Shown here in pieces: positions 1 to 5,927 of a stretch of 5,927 bases of DNA. Source of the stretch: Bacteroidales bacterium UBA6408. GTDB taxonomy: Bacteria; Bacteroidota; Bacteroidia; Bacteroidales; UBA932. The position numbers and the translations under genes are program-made. Position 1 is the first letter of the stretch. Each line of letters opens with the position of its first letter. The stretch is taken from the NCBI GenBank assembly GCA_002439805.1, contig DJPQ01000110.1, forward strand, positions 1 through 5,927, written 5' to 3'. The notes under the pieces were generated by a model. It worked only from the letters and a program-made list of their open reading frames with translations, was not told the DNA's origin and made no database searches.

Positions 1-680
1 GTCTCTCCGGCCTTGATTCCGATTTCGCCGGTCTTAATCACGAGCGCGAAGCTTTGCCCTTTCGGAATCACAATTTCCCTGTCAGAGAGTTCGATGATGA
101 CGGTGTTGTTCTCATTGTCCTCACGAACGTTCTTTATGAGACCGATTCCGGAAGTCCCTGCGTCACCGATCTCAGTCCAGTTCTTTCCGTCAGTGGAGAA
201 GAGGAACTTGCCGTTCTCTATCTTAAGTTGAGGGGTCGCGACCTTTGCCGTAGCCGGAACCTTCCGCCCGTCAACCTCGAGCCACTTTCCGTCGAGAGTC
301 CAGTAGTAGAGCCCGTCAGCATCCTTTGCCACGCTGATTACAGGCGCGTCTTTCCCGTCAGTGCCATTGTTCCCGTCAAGTCCCTTCTCTCCGTTGTAAA
401 CTGTGATGGATCCGGATTTCTTGAAGGTTATGATGTAGCCATTGCCGGCCGGAAGCTTCTCGACCTTGGTTATCTCATCACGGCCTTCGAGAGCATCGAC
501 GGCCGTGACTATCGAGGTCAGGTTAGTGTTCAGTTTCCCGACAAGTTCCCGAAGCTCGGCGACCTGATCTTCGAGGCTGTCAACCCTGCCCTTGAGCTGT
601 GTGTCGTCGTAAGTCGAGCATCCAGCGAAGAGAATCGCCGACAATGAAAGGGTTGTCATGAGGTGTCTTAATGTTTTCAT
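1..680 (-). CDS. DUF4988-type lipoprotein with coiled coil and collagen-like triplets, 3' end outside window
   Basis: An ATG at 680 opens a frame that stays open to the left edge, giving 226 complete codons. Residues 1-21 are a lipoprotein signal peptide with lipobox LFAGC (Cys21), followed by an acidic stretch (STYDD). Residues about 28-65 show a heptad pattern typical of a coiled coil (QLKGRVDSLEDQVAELRELV at 28-47). YIITFKKSGSITVYNG at 82-97 leads into Gly-X-X triplets at 97-111 (Gly97, 100, 103, 106, 109). Then come APVISVAKDADGLYYWTLDG at 112-131 and FSTDGKNWTEIGDAG at 161-175. This order is typical of DUF4988, an N-terminal module of Bacteroidales surface lipoproteins often joined to BACON or other C-terminal domains, which would lie off the left edge. 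Function is unknown; a trimeric surface stalk carrying a binding or catalytic head is a reasonable guess. The gene lies 93 bases after the previous stop and may be co-transcribed or have its own promoter. No Shine-Dalgarno is visible; the leader is A-rich. Confidence 0.88.
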   Translation of the reverse strand, partial: MKTLRHLMTTLSLSAILFAGCSTYDDTQLKGRVDSLEDQVAELRELVGKLNTNLTSIVTAVDALEGRDEITKVEKLPAGNGYIITFKKSGSITVYNGEKGLDGNNGTDGKDAPVISVAKDADGLYYWTLDGKWLEVDGRKVPATAKVATPQLKIENGKFLFSTDGKNWTEIGDAGTSGIGLIKNVREDNENNTVIIELSDREIVIPKGQSFALVIKTGEIGIKAGE

Positions 681-727
681 TGTGTTTTAATTGTTTATGG
701 TTAATTTGTAATTCATTCTTATTATAT

Positions 728-765
728 AGATTTCTCCGTTCCGCTTCGCTCCAGTCGAAATGACA
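728..765. repeat. Probable dispersed Bacteroidota intergenic repeat
   Basis: The gap between the DUF1735-GH18-like gene and the DUF4988 gene holds a GC-richer block inside AT-rich DNA. Its core is TCCGTTCCGCTTCGCTCCAG (735-754), flanked by the short inverted ends ATTTC (730-734) and GAAAT (757-761). From memory, near-identical segments of the type GATTTCTCC...CGCTTCGCT...GTCGAAATGACA recur between genes in many Bacteroidota genomes and are often mis-annotated as tiny proteins containing FDxSEAExRNL. Only one copy is visible here, so repeat status rests on recognition, not on comparison. It starts 11 bases past the stop of the upstream gene, so it may lie in that gene's 3' untranslated region. 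Confidence 0.5.
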
Positions 766-773
766 GAGATACA

Positions 774-2339
774 CTACCAGTCCTTGCCCCATTTGTTGTA
801 GTTTGTCGGATGGGACGGAGTGAAATTGAAGTTCGTGAGCCTCTTGATGTTAGTCTGCAGGAAAGGATCTCCATACCAACTTTTCATGAATCTGTCCATT
901 ATATTGGCTCCTTCATAGGCATCCTGAACATTTGAGCGGATGTCATAGAATACGAACACATTGCCGTCGGCAAGCAGGGTTTTGTCATAACTCTCCAGCA
1001 GGAAAATCGACTCTTCGGCCAAACGATAGCAAGTGACGTTGGTGATTCCATATCTCTTGGGGTTCAGTCCGGCGAATGGTTTGCGCGGATGAAGCCTGGA
1101 TACGAAGGACAACTCTTGATGCCACGGGTCCACGATTTGCACGGGTTCGTCGCCGCTGCAGTAGCCCGACCAAGCATAGTCGATGTACTCGCCGACACGG
1201 ATTCCGCCGGTCGCCTCCGTGTCCCAGAAATATTCGGTCGGCTCTTCATAGTCGGTGATTGTGAGAAGCCTGTTCTGTCCGAGAGCCTCGCGCAGCGCCT
1301 TTATGAGTTTGGGGTAGGAGGTGGTGTTCGCCGGAGGAAATCCGCGCTCCACGGCAGCGGCGTAGTTGGCGTTGCGATCCCAGAGATTGACTCCGTCAAG
1401 ACCGTAGTAATCGACCATCCGCTTCACGGAGTGCGTGAAATCCCCGATCTGCTCATCCGTCAGGTTGCAGAAGCCGATTCCCTGCGCCCCTCCGTCGATG
1501 CATACGCAGACCTTGCGACCGCTTTCCTGAACAGGGAGGACGCGCTCGGTGAAGTGCTCAAGGACATAGCGGAGGTCGCCGGTCGGCTTCACCGAGACCC
1601 TGCCCGTGGCCACGTCGTAGTTGAGCGAGGCCTGGCGGAGGTTCACTATGTTTCCGAGTCCGCGCCGGTAGTCCTTGTCTTTAATTGTCTCAAGAATAAA
1701 GTCGTTGGCAAGTCTCGGGTCGAAGACGGCGGTGTTGAGATAGAACACGGTGAACATGTCGTCGCCCGTGTAGAGTTCGCAGCCGTCAGGGTCGGAATAG
1801 GGCTCGTTGACGGTGACATCAACATAGACTGTCCCGGAAACAGAATCGTGCCAAAGGGATGCAGCCGAAAGCGGAAGAAGGTAGCGGCCCGCTTCAAGGA
1901 CATTGTCCAGAGGATTGGCGGCAAAAATCCTGAGACAGGCAGGAGCCGTGATTTCAGAGCCTTCGTGCATGGTGAGGGTCTGCCCTCCGGTGAACGTGTA
2001 GAACGGTGCGGGAAGAAGTTTGTAGGCAATGCCGGTTCTGAGACTATAGGCGGCGACATCCTCCTCACCCCCGACCTGTATCTGCACGCTCTGATTCTCG
2101 CCGGCGGGTTGCGTCGATTCTGCATAAATCTCGCTCGTGGTAAAACCGTTGCCCTTGCTCATCACAATCTTCACCACATTGTCCGCCGACTGCTCAGCGT
2201 GCAGCGAAATCGCGGGCTGCCGGTCCGAGATGTCCTGAAGAGCCTCGGGGCTGTACTGAATCGACAGGTCCTGACATCCTGACGCAAGCGTCAGGGCGGC
2301 GGCCGTCCACATAATGAATGCTGAAATGCTTCGTCTCAT
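774..2339 (-). CDS. DUF1735 plus GH18-like lipoprotein with destroyed catalytic motif (pseudo-endoglycosidase, BT_3987-like architecture)
   Basis: This 521-residue lipoprotein has lipobox LASGC (Cys22). Residues about 40-180 form a DUF1735 domain, recognisable by AYSLRTGIAYKLLP at 97-110 and GRYLLPLSAA at 151-160. A GH18-like barrel follows from about 193 to 490: DMFTVFYLNT at 194-203, the SxGG-like strand KVCVCIDGGAQGIGF at 276-290, the catalytic-strand equivalent YYGLDGVNLWDRNANY at 311-326 and VFVFYDIRSN at 461-470. A short tail rich in Asn, Pro and Trp follows. Domain order matches GH18 endo-beta-N-acetylglucosaminidases of Bacteroides N-glycan loci, which release glycans from Asn-linked GlcNAc2 cores. 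Here DGxDxDxE reads D315-G-V-N-L-W-D-R322: the middle acids are Asn and Trp and the catalytic Glu is Arg. The frame is intact around the motif, so this is substitution, not frameshift. Binding of N-glycan-like or GlcNAc-containing ligands is plausible inference; enzymatic activity is not expected. The start lies 3 bases after the previous stop and is supported by a strong Shine-Dalgarno. Confidence 0.87.
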   Translation of the reverse strand: MRRSISAFIMWTAAALTLASGCQDLSIQYSPEALQDISDRQPAISLHAEQSADNVVKIVMSKGNGFTTSEIYAESTQPAGENQSVQIQVGGEEDVAAYSLRTGIAYKLLPAPFYTFTGGQTLTMHEGSEITAPACLRIFAANPLDNVLEAGRYLLPLSAASLWHDSVSGTVYVDVTVNEPYSDPDGCELYTGDDMFTVFYLNTAVFDPRLANDFILETIKDKDYRRGLGNIVNLRQASLNYDVATGRVSVKPTGDLRYVLEHFTERVLPVQESGRKVCVCIDGGAQGIGFCNLTDEQIGDFTHSVKRMVDYYGLDGVNLWDRNANYAAAVERGFPPANTTSYPKLIKALREALGQNRLLTITDYEEPTEYFWDTEATGGIRVGEYIDYAWSGYCSGDEPVQIVDPWHQELSFVSRLHPRKPFAGLNPKRYGITNVTCYRLAEESIFLLESYDKTLLADGNVFVFYDIRSNVQDAYEGANIMDRFMKSWYGDPFLQTNIKRLTNFNFTPSHPTNYNKWGKDW

Positions 2340-2342
2340 CTT

Positions 2343-3647
2343 CTATTCCTCCTCCTTGTTTATCTCCTGAATCTCTATCCCGTCCGGCCAGACCACATCC
2401 GCGACGGCCTTTCCGTGGTTGCCCACCCGGGACCAGTCGGTGATGTCGTTGCCGGAGCCATCGTTGAACTTCCAGTAACCGATGAGGTCCTCCTGCTCCT
2501 TGGGGTTCTCGATGCGGTACATGTTCTTCCAGATTTCCTCCTGAGTCCTCGCCGTGCGCCAGACTCTCGCCTCGGCTATCATTCCCTGAAGAGGACGGCG
2601 GTCGTTGTAGGACTTGCCGATGAAGAACTGGTAGGCCTCCGGCATCCCGAGGGCGCGCATCGCGAGGTTTATCCCGTTGTCGGCGGTCGGGCCGGCGACT
2701 CCCGCGTCCTTCACCTCGTCGATCATCTTGCCGTTGAGGTAGATGCGGGCGGTGCGGGTGTTCTGGTCGTAGGTGCAGGCTACATGGTACCACGTTCCGG
2801 AGTAGAGTTTCTTTGCAGGGTCGCTCTTGGACGGGAGCTTGCCGAACTGCGAACCGTTGCCGCTGCCGTCGAACTGGAGGCACTGGCGCTCGAAGTTCGC
2901 GTCCCCTATTCGGAGCAGGAGATACTGCTCGACGCCCAGCACCGTGGAGATATTGCAGTCTTCCGTACCGTTTTTGAGGTCGAAGCGGTCGATGTTTATG
3001 AGCGCCTCGTAGGTGACGGCGGTGAGCCCATTATAGGCGTCGGCCACATCGCCGGGAGTGTCCATCAGAGGGAACTCCACCCAGTTGTCCGTGAGCCGCG
3101 CCGCGACTGTTATGGCGGATGAGCGGCGCACGAGATAGTAGGCGACGGACGCGCCGTCCATGGTCGGGATGTCATCGGAGCTCAGGCGCACCGGCAGAAG
3201 CCATGTCCTGTCGATTTCCATCGCGCCGGTCTGCTCCTCGCCCTCGCCCATGAGGTTGCGCAGCATTATCGTGACCTTCTCCGAGCTCACCTTCCCGGCC
3301 TTTACCGTGACGGTGGCCCCGCCGAAGTCGAGAAACTCGTCGGGGAGCGGGGAGTAGGATGTCCCGTGTGCAGAATTGTAGGCCTCGACGAGTTCCGGGG
3401 CGACGGAAACGACGGCCTTCACGTCGCTGTCGGACGGGTAGGCGAGGGACACTGAGAGTTCCTTTGTCAGGCTCGCCACCCTGTTCCCGAAGGTCAGGGG
3501 CTGTGTCTCGTCGGTCGCGCTCACGTCGAGGTAGGCCGAATTTGCGAAGACATGCTCAACCGGCTCGAAACGGTCGCAGGAAGCGACGGCCATCATCATG
3601 ACGGACGCGGCAAGCATCAATGCGATATTTTTCATTCTGATGTTCAT
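2343..3647 (-). CDS. DUF1735 plus LamG-like (concanavalin A-like) surface lipoprotein, putative glycan-binding protein
   Basis: This 434-residue lipoprotein has a signal peptide with lipobox VASC (Cys24). Residues about 36-177 match the DUF1735/BT_3987-like N-terminal domain: Ala-Tyr-Leu-Asp-Val start, VEAYNSAHGTSYSPLPDEF at 87-105 and a closing TWLLPVRL at 148-155. Residues about 204-418 form a LamG/concanavalin A-like jelly roll: WYHVACTYD at 286-294, ARIYLNGKMID at 300-310, an IGKSYNDRRPLQGMIAEARVW strand pair near 343-363, and GYWKFNDGSGN at 390-400. In SusCD operons such proteins usually act as accessory surface glycan-binding proteins; ligand unknown. LamG-like folds can be catalytic in other families, but no catalytic signature was seen. 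Two starts are possible, the ATG at 3647 and an in-frame ATG at 3635 (Met5); both leave an intact signal peptide, and the first is kept because AAGAGA lies directly before it. The gap from the preceding gene is 38 bases. The C-terminal Lys-Glu-Glu-Glu codons double as the next gene's ribosome-binding site. Confidence 0.87.
   Translation of the reverse strand: MNIRMKNIALMLAASVMMMAVASCDRFEPVEHVFANSAYLDVSATDETQPLTFGNRVASLTKELSVSLAYPSDSDVKAVVSVAPELVEAYNSAHGTSYSPLPDEFLDFGGATVTVKAGKVSSEKVTIMLRNLMGEGEEQTGAMEIDRTWLLPVRLSSDDIPTMDGASVAYYLVRRSSAITVAARLTDNWVEFPLMDTPGDVADAYNGLTAVTYEALINIDRFDLKNGTEDCNISTVLGVEQYLLLRIGDANFERQCLQFDGSGNGSQFGKLPSKSDPAKKLYSGTWYHVACTYDQNTRTARIYLNGKMIDEVKDAGVAGPTADNGINLAMRALGMPEAYQFFIGKSYNDRRPLQGMIAEARVWRTARTQEEIWKNMYRIENPKEQEDLIGYWKFNDGSGNDITDWSRVGNHGKAVADVVWPDGIEIQEINKEEE
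2348..2356 (-). promoter_or_regulatory. Strong Shine-Dalgarno inside the end of the upstream gene
   Basis: Read on the minus strand, AAGGAGGAGGAATAGAAG directly precedes the ATG at 2339. It contains two overlapping AGGAGG cores, at 2356-2351 and 2353-2348, leaving 11 and 8 bases to the start codon; the second spacing is close to ideal. The same bases encode the last residues (KEEE) of the upstream protein, whose TAG stop is 3 bases before the start. This fixes the start codon and suggests translational coupling. The other starts in the window lack such a site, as is usual in Bacteroidota. Confidence 0.7.
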
Positions 3648-3685
3648 TCTCTTGTCATTTTCTGAATTGATGAAGATTTCTGACT

Positions 3686-4567
3686 CTACTGATTCAGACG
3701 GCGTATGACCGCCCGCAGGGACGACCAGTTTCCCTCGTAGTGGTAGTAGTCGGACTCGACGTCATAGACCGCAAGCCCTGCCATCGGGCCGTAGGTCACC
3801 ACATTGTCGGCCATCGCCTCCAGCACGGGGAGTTCGGTGTTGTCGGAGCTGTAATACACGCCCTTGAGTGAGGCGGCGAGAAGCATCTTCTCACGCGGGA
3901 CTCCAGCCTCCAGAGCATCGGTGACCGCGTTGCGCAGACTGTAGGGGTTCTCAAGGGTTTCGGTGGCGAGGACGAAGAGGTCTATCTTCGCGATGTCGTC
4001 CTCCGCGATGAGGGACGGGTTGCCCTCGAACACGAGAATCCTGGAGTCCGACTTCGCCGACGAGAGCCTGGCCACGGCCGCAGAGGCGTCCTCACGGGAC
4101 GAGGCGGTGAACGAATAGCCGTCGAGCCCATGGCGGTCCACGGCGGCCACCGTGGCGTCAAGCGTCGCCGCGACATCCTCCGACGAGGCGAGGTCGGCCT
4201 GGCAGATGACCCGGATTGCCACGGCCCTCATGCGGGTCATGTCTTCGGAGTCATATTCCGAGAAGTTCACTCCGTTGGTGAGGCTCACTATGTCGAGGCT
4301 GTCCGGCAGGCTGCGCAGGCTTCCCTTTTCGTTCTGCACCCCGGACGGGGAATTGGCGAAGCGTATGTAGGACAGGGTGTGGCTGCGGCTCTTGTAGGAG
4401 CGGACACGCGCCTGATAATCGGCCCATTCCTGCGGAGCGGCGTCCCAGGGCATGGTTTCCCTTATGCCGACGCTCTCGACCTTTGTCCACTCGGAGCAGG
4501 CTGCCGCCATAAGGAGCAGGACGGGAATTATTCCTGCACGAAGAATGTTTGCATATATATGTCTCAT
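3686..4567 (-). CDS. Surface lipoprotein with degenerate GH18-like barrel (probable non-catalytic glycan-binding protein)
   Basis: This 293-residue protein begins with a lipoprotein signal peptide (hydrophobic stretch about 10-22, lipobox ending AAAC at Cys24), so it is exported and lipidated. The rest resembles the compact GH18-like family next to SusD genes in Bacteroidales (BT1044-like type): strand and helix rhythm of a TIM barrel, SLTNGVNFSEYD near 95-106, a catalytic-strand equivalent HGLDGYSFTAS at 146-156, and a last-strand-like GLAVYDVESDYYHY at 264-277. Active GH18 enzymes have DGxDxDxE there. Here only Asp149 and Gly150 remain; the other two Asp positions are Ser152 and Thr154 and the catalytic Glu is Ser156. 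Hydrolysis by the family mechanism is therefore not expected, and glycan binding is the likely role (inference). No DUF1735 domain is present. The ATG follows the SusD stop by 4 bases without a clear Shine-Dalgarno, indicating co-transcription and possibly coupling. Family placement is from motif recognition, not alignment. Confidence 0.82.
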   Translation of the reverse strand: MRHIYANILRAGIIPVLLLMAAACSEWTKVESVGIRETMPWDAAPQEWADYQARVRSYKSRSHTLSYIRFANSPSGVQNEKGSLRSLPDSLDIVSLTNGVNFSEYDSEDMTRMRAVAIRVICQADLASSEDVAATLDATVAAVDRHGLDGYSFTASSREDASAAVARLSSAKSDSRILVFEGNPSLIAEDDIAKIDLFVLATETLENPYSLRNAVTDALEAGVPREKMLLAASLKGVYYSSDNTELPVLEAMADNVVTYGPMAGLAVYDVESDYYHYEGNWSSLRAVIRRLNQ

Positions 4568-4571
4568 AAAA

Positions 4572-5927
4572 TCACTGTTTTATCTTGTCATACGGCTTGC
4601 AGTCCCACCACACGCGGGTGTTGAAGGCGTCGCCGCTTCCACCTCCCGAAGCCTCCGAATCAAGGAGCGAAATCGCCTCCGTGAGGTTAGCCCCGTTTCC
4701 GGAGTACTCCTCCACCGGGTAGGTCAGCCTTCTGGCATGGCGCTCAAGGTCGACGTTGTCCGGGCCGAGGTTCTGCGGAGCCGGGAGCAGCTTGGGGTAT
4801 CCTGTCCTCCGGTATTCCGCCCACGCCTCGTTGCCGAGCGGGAAGATTGCAATCCATTTCTGGGTGATGATTTGCTCAAGGTTGGTCTCCTCGTCGCCCT
4901 TCGTGTCCCACGCAATCCTGCACTCTGTGGTCTTGGCCGATGCGCTGTACTTTCCCAGCGGATCGACATACTGCGCCGGGGTGCTTGTGGCGTCGGCGAT
5001 GTAGGCCTCCGCCCCGGAGGCTCCCCTTTCGGCGAACGAGAGCCGGATGCCGTTCTCGTAGTACTCTCTGGCGCGGGCGCCGTCACCGGCGAGGCGCAGG
5101 CAGTACTCCGCGAGCAGGAAGCTCACCTCGGCAGCGTTCATCCAGAGAATCGGGCTGTCGGAGTTCACTATGAGGTTGGAATATGCCTCTATGGCCTCGC
5201 TCTTCTTGGCGACGGAGGAGCCTATGCGTATTCCGACGAACTGCGGGTTGGCTCCCGTGCTCTTGAGGAACATCTTCTCCAGACGAGGGTCATTGTAGCC
5301 GGTCATGAAGCTCAGTATGTCGGCTCCGACACGGTGGTCGTTCCAGCTGTTGTAGATGAGCGTCATCCGGTTCTCGTTGGGATGCATGCAGGCGTTGTCC
5401 TCGTTGGTGAGGATGAGCCCTCCGGCAATCGCTTCCTCGGCCTTCTGCCTCGCGAGTTCCGGGTCCCGGTAGCTTATGCGCATGGCCATCCTCAGCTTCA
5501 GGGAGTTGGCGTAGCGAAGCCACTGCGCGATGTTGCCAGAATAGACCTTGTCGTAGTTGCTCCATCCCGAGGCGGGGAGGGCGGCATTGGCGGCGAACGC
5601 CTCTATCGCGCCGTCAAGTTCCTCGAACAGTTGGGCATAGACTGCCTCCTGGGAGTCGTACTTCACGGTTATCTTTTCTGTCTTCAGGATGTCCCCGTAA
5701 GGTATCGGGCCGTAGTTGTCGGTCAGGCGCTGCATCACGGCCACGCGGAAGAGCGCGGCGAATGCGCGGGCGACCTCGTCGTCTGTTCCGCCGACGATGC
5801 CCCGGTAGGGCGCATAGAATTCCGTGATGATGTCGGAGAATGTCGCCTTGCGCCAGTCTGTCGATGGGTTGAAGGTCTCGAAACGGGTCTGCCATGTGTC
5901 CACGGTGCTCCCGATGTAGCCACCGAA
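4572..5927 (-). CDS. SusD-like outer-membrane nutrient-binding lipoprotein (SusD_2-type), 5' end outside window
   Basis: SusD-family lipoproteins sit on the outer face of the outer membrane, cap a SusC TonB-dependent transporter and bind glycan or peptide cargo. The visible 451 residues are open from the right edge and end in TGA. Typical landmarks, numbered from the first visible residue, are NYGPIPY at 71-77, the helix NSLKLRMAMRI at 141-151, MNAAEVSFLLAEYCLR at 263-278 (the conserved TPR-like helix), QKWIAIFPLGNEAWAEYRR at 356-374, and a C-terminal end rich in WWD. These fit the SusD-like_2 branch rather than classical starch SusD. Relatives are usually about 500-550 residues, so roughly the first 60-100 residues, with signal peptide and lipobox cysteine, are missing. 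A GTG at 5903 could be misread as a start, but the frame stays open upstream and the protein is already inside the domain there. It is the first visible gene of the operon, 4 bases before the next. Cargo cannot be read from sequence; the neighbours suggest a glycan. Confidence 0.93.
   Translation of the reverse strand, partial: FGGYIGSTVDTWQTRFETFNPSTDWRKATFSDIITEFYAPYRGIVGGTDDEVARAFAALFRVAVMQRLTDNYGPIPYGDILKTEKITVKYDSQEAVYAQLFEELDGAIEAFAANAALPASGWSNYDKVYSGNIAQWLRYANSLKLRMAMRISYRDPELARQKAEEAIAGGLILTNEDNACMHPNENRMTLIYNSWNDHRVGADILSFMTGYNDPRLEKMFLKSTGANPQFVGIRIGSSVAKKSEAIEAYSNLIVNSDSPILWMNAAEVSFLLAEYCLRLAGDGARAREYYENGIRLSFAERGASGAEAYIADATSTPAQYVDPLGKYSASAKTTECRIAWDTKGDEETNLEQIITQKWIAIFPLGNEAWAEYRRTGYPKLLPAPQNLGPDNVDLERHARRLTYPVEEYSGNGANLTEAISLLDSEASGGGSGDAFNTRVWWDCKPYDKIKQ

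Noticed and set aside
54..647. A plus-strand open frame of 197 codons over the DUF4988 gene
   Set aside because: The minus-strand frame has a lipobox, coiled coil and DUF4988 landmarks; the plus-strand product shows no recognisable features.
681..730. A promoter for the DUF4988 gene in the AT-rich leader
   Set aside because: The region is AT-rich as promoters are, but I see no convincing Bacteroides-type -7 element (TAnnTTTG) with a matching -33 element.
681..773. A rho-independent terminator after the DUF1735-GH18-like gene
   Set aside because: Only a 5-bp inverted pair with a 22-base interior is visible, with no strong stem and no T-run after it.
580..792. A small minus-strand frame of 70 codons spanning the intergenic gap
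   Set aside because: It overlaps both flanking genes, and its FDWSEAERRNL segment is the translated dispersed repeat, a known source of spurious small proteins.
1089..2282. A long plus-strand open frame (397 codons) opposite the DUF1735-GH18-like gene
   Set aside because: It is antisense to a well-supported lipoprotein gene, has no signal peptide or recognisable domain, and is explained by GC-biased third positions on the opposite strand.
774..2339. Calling this gene an active endo-beta-N-acetylglucosaminidase
   Set aside because: Domain architecture supports it, but the catalytic Glu and middle acidic positions of DGxDxDxE are absent, so an enzyme name would overstate the evidence.
5901..5903. 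GTG as the start of the SusD-like gene
   Set aside because: The frame continues open to the window edge (reading FGGYIGST before it), and a start here would remove the signal peptide and N-terminal helices every SusD-like protein needs.

Overview
The window is a piece of a Bacteroidota (most likely Bacteroidales) polysaccharide-utilisation-type locus, read entirely from the minus strand. The evidence is a SusD-like outer-membrane lipoprotein followed by surface-lipoprotein families almost confined to this phylum: DUF1735/BT_3987-like N-terminal domains, a LamG-like domain, GH18-like barrels and DUF4988. All four visible N-termini carry a lipobox cysteine. GC, counted by eye on single lines, runs from the low 40s to the low 60s percent and is mostly in the 50s. 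This would suit an Alistipes-like or other moderately high-GC Bacteroidales, but the genus cannot be fixed from this sequence.

Layout in transcription order (right to left): (1) 5927-4572, a SusD-like protein lacking its N-terminus because it runs off the right edge; the expected SusC/TonB-dependent partner would lie further right. (2) 4567-3686, a 293-residue lipoprotein with a GH18-like barrel whose DGxDxDxE motif has lost its acidic residues. (3) 3647-2343, a DUF1735 plus LamG-like lipoprotein. (4) 2339-774, a DUF1735 plus GH18-like lipoprotein whose catalytic motif is also destroyed. (5) a 93-bp gap with a probable dispersed Bacteroidota repeat. (6) 680-1, the N-terminal part of a DUF4988 lipoprotein with a coiled coil and collagen-like triplets, running off the left edge.

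Genes 1 to 4 are separated by only 4, 38 and 3 bases and almost certainly form one operon. The gene order recalls, from memory, the BT_3984-BT_3987 segment of the Bacteroides thetaiotaomicron high-mannose N-glycan locus, where the last gene is an active GH18 endo-beta-N-acetylglucosaminidase. Here both GH18-type proteins appear catalytically dead. As far as this window shows, the cluster encodes surface glycan capture (SusD plus three accessory binding lipoproteins) with no intact hydrolase. Any enzyme must lie outside the window or elsewhere in the genome. This is the most interesting feature of the region.
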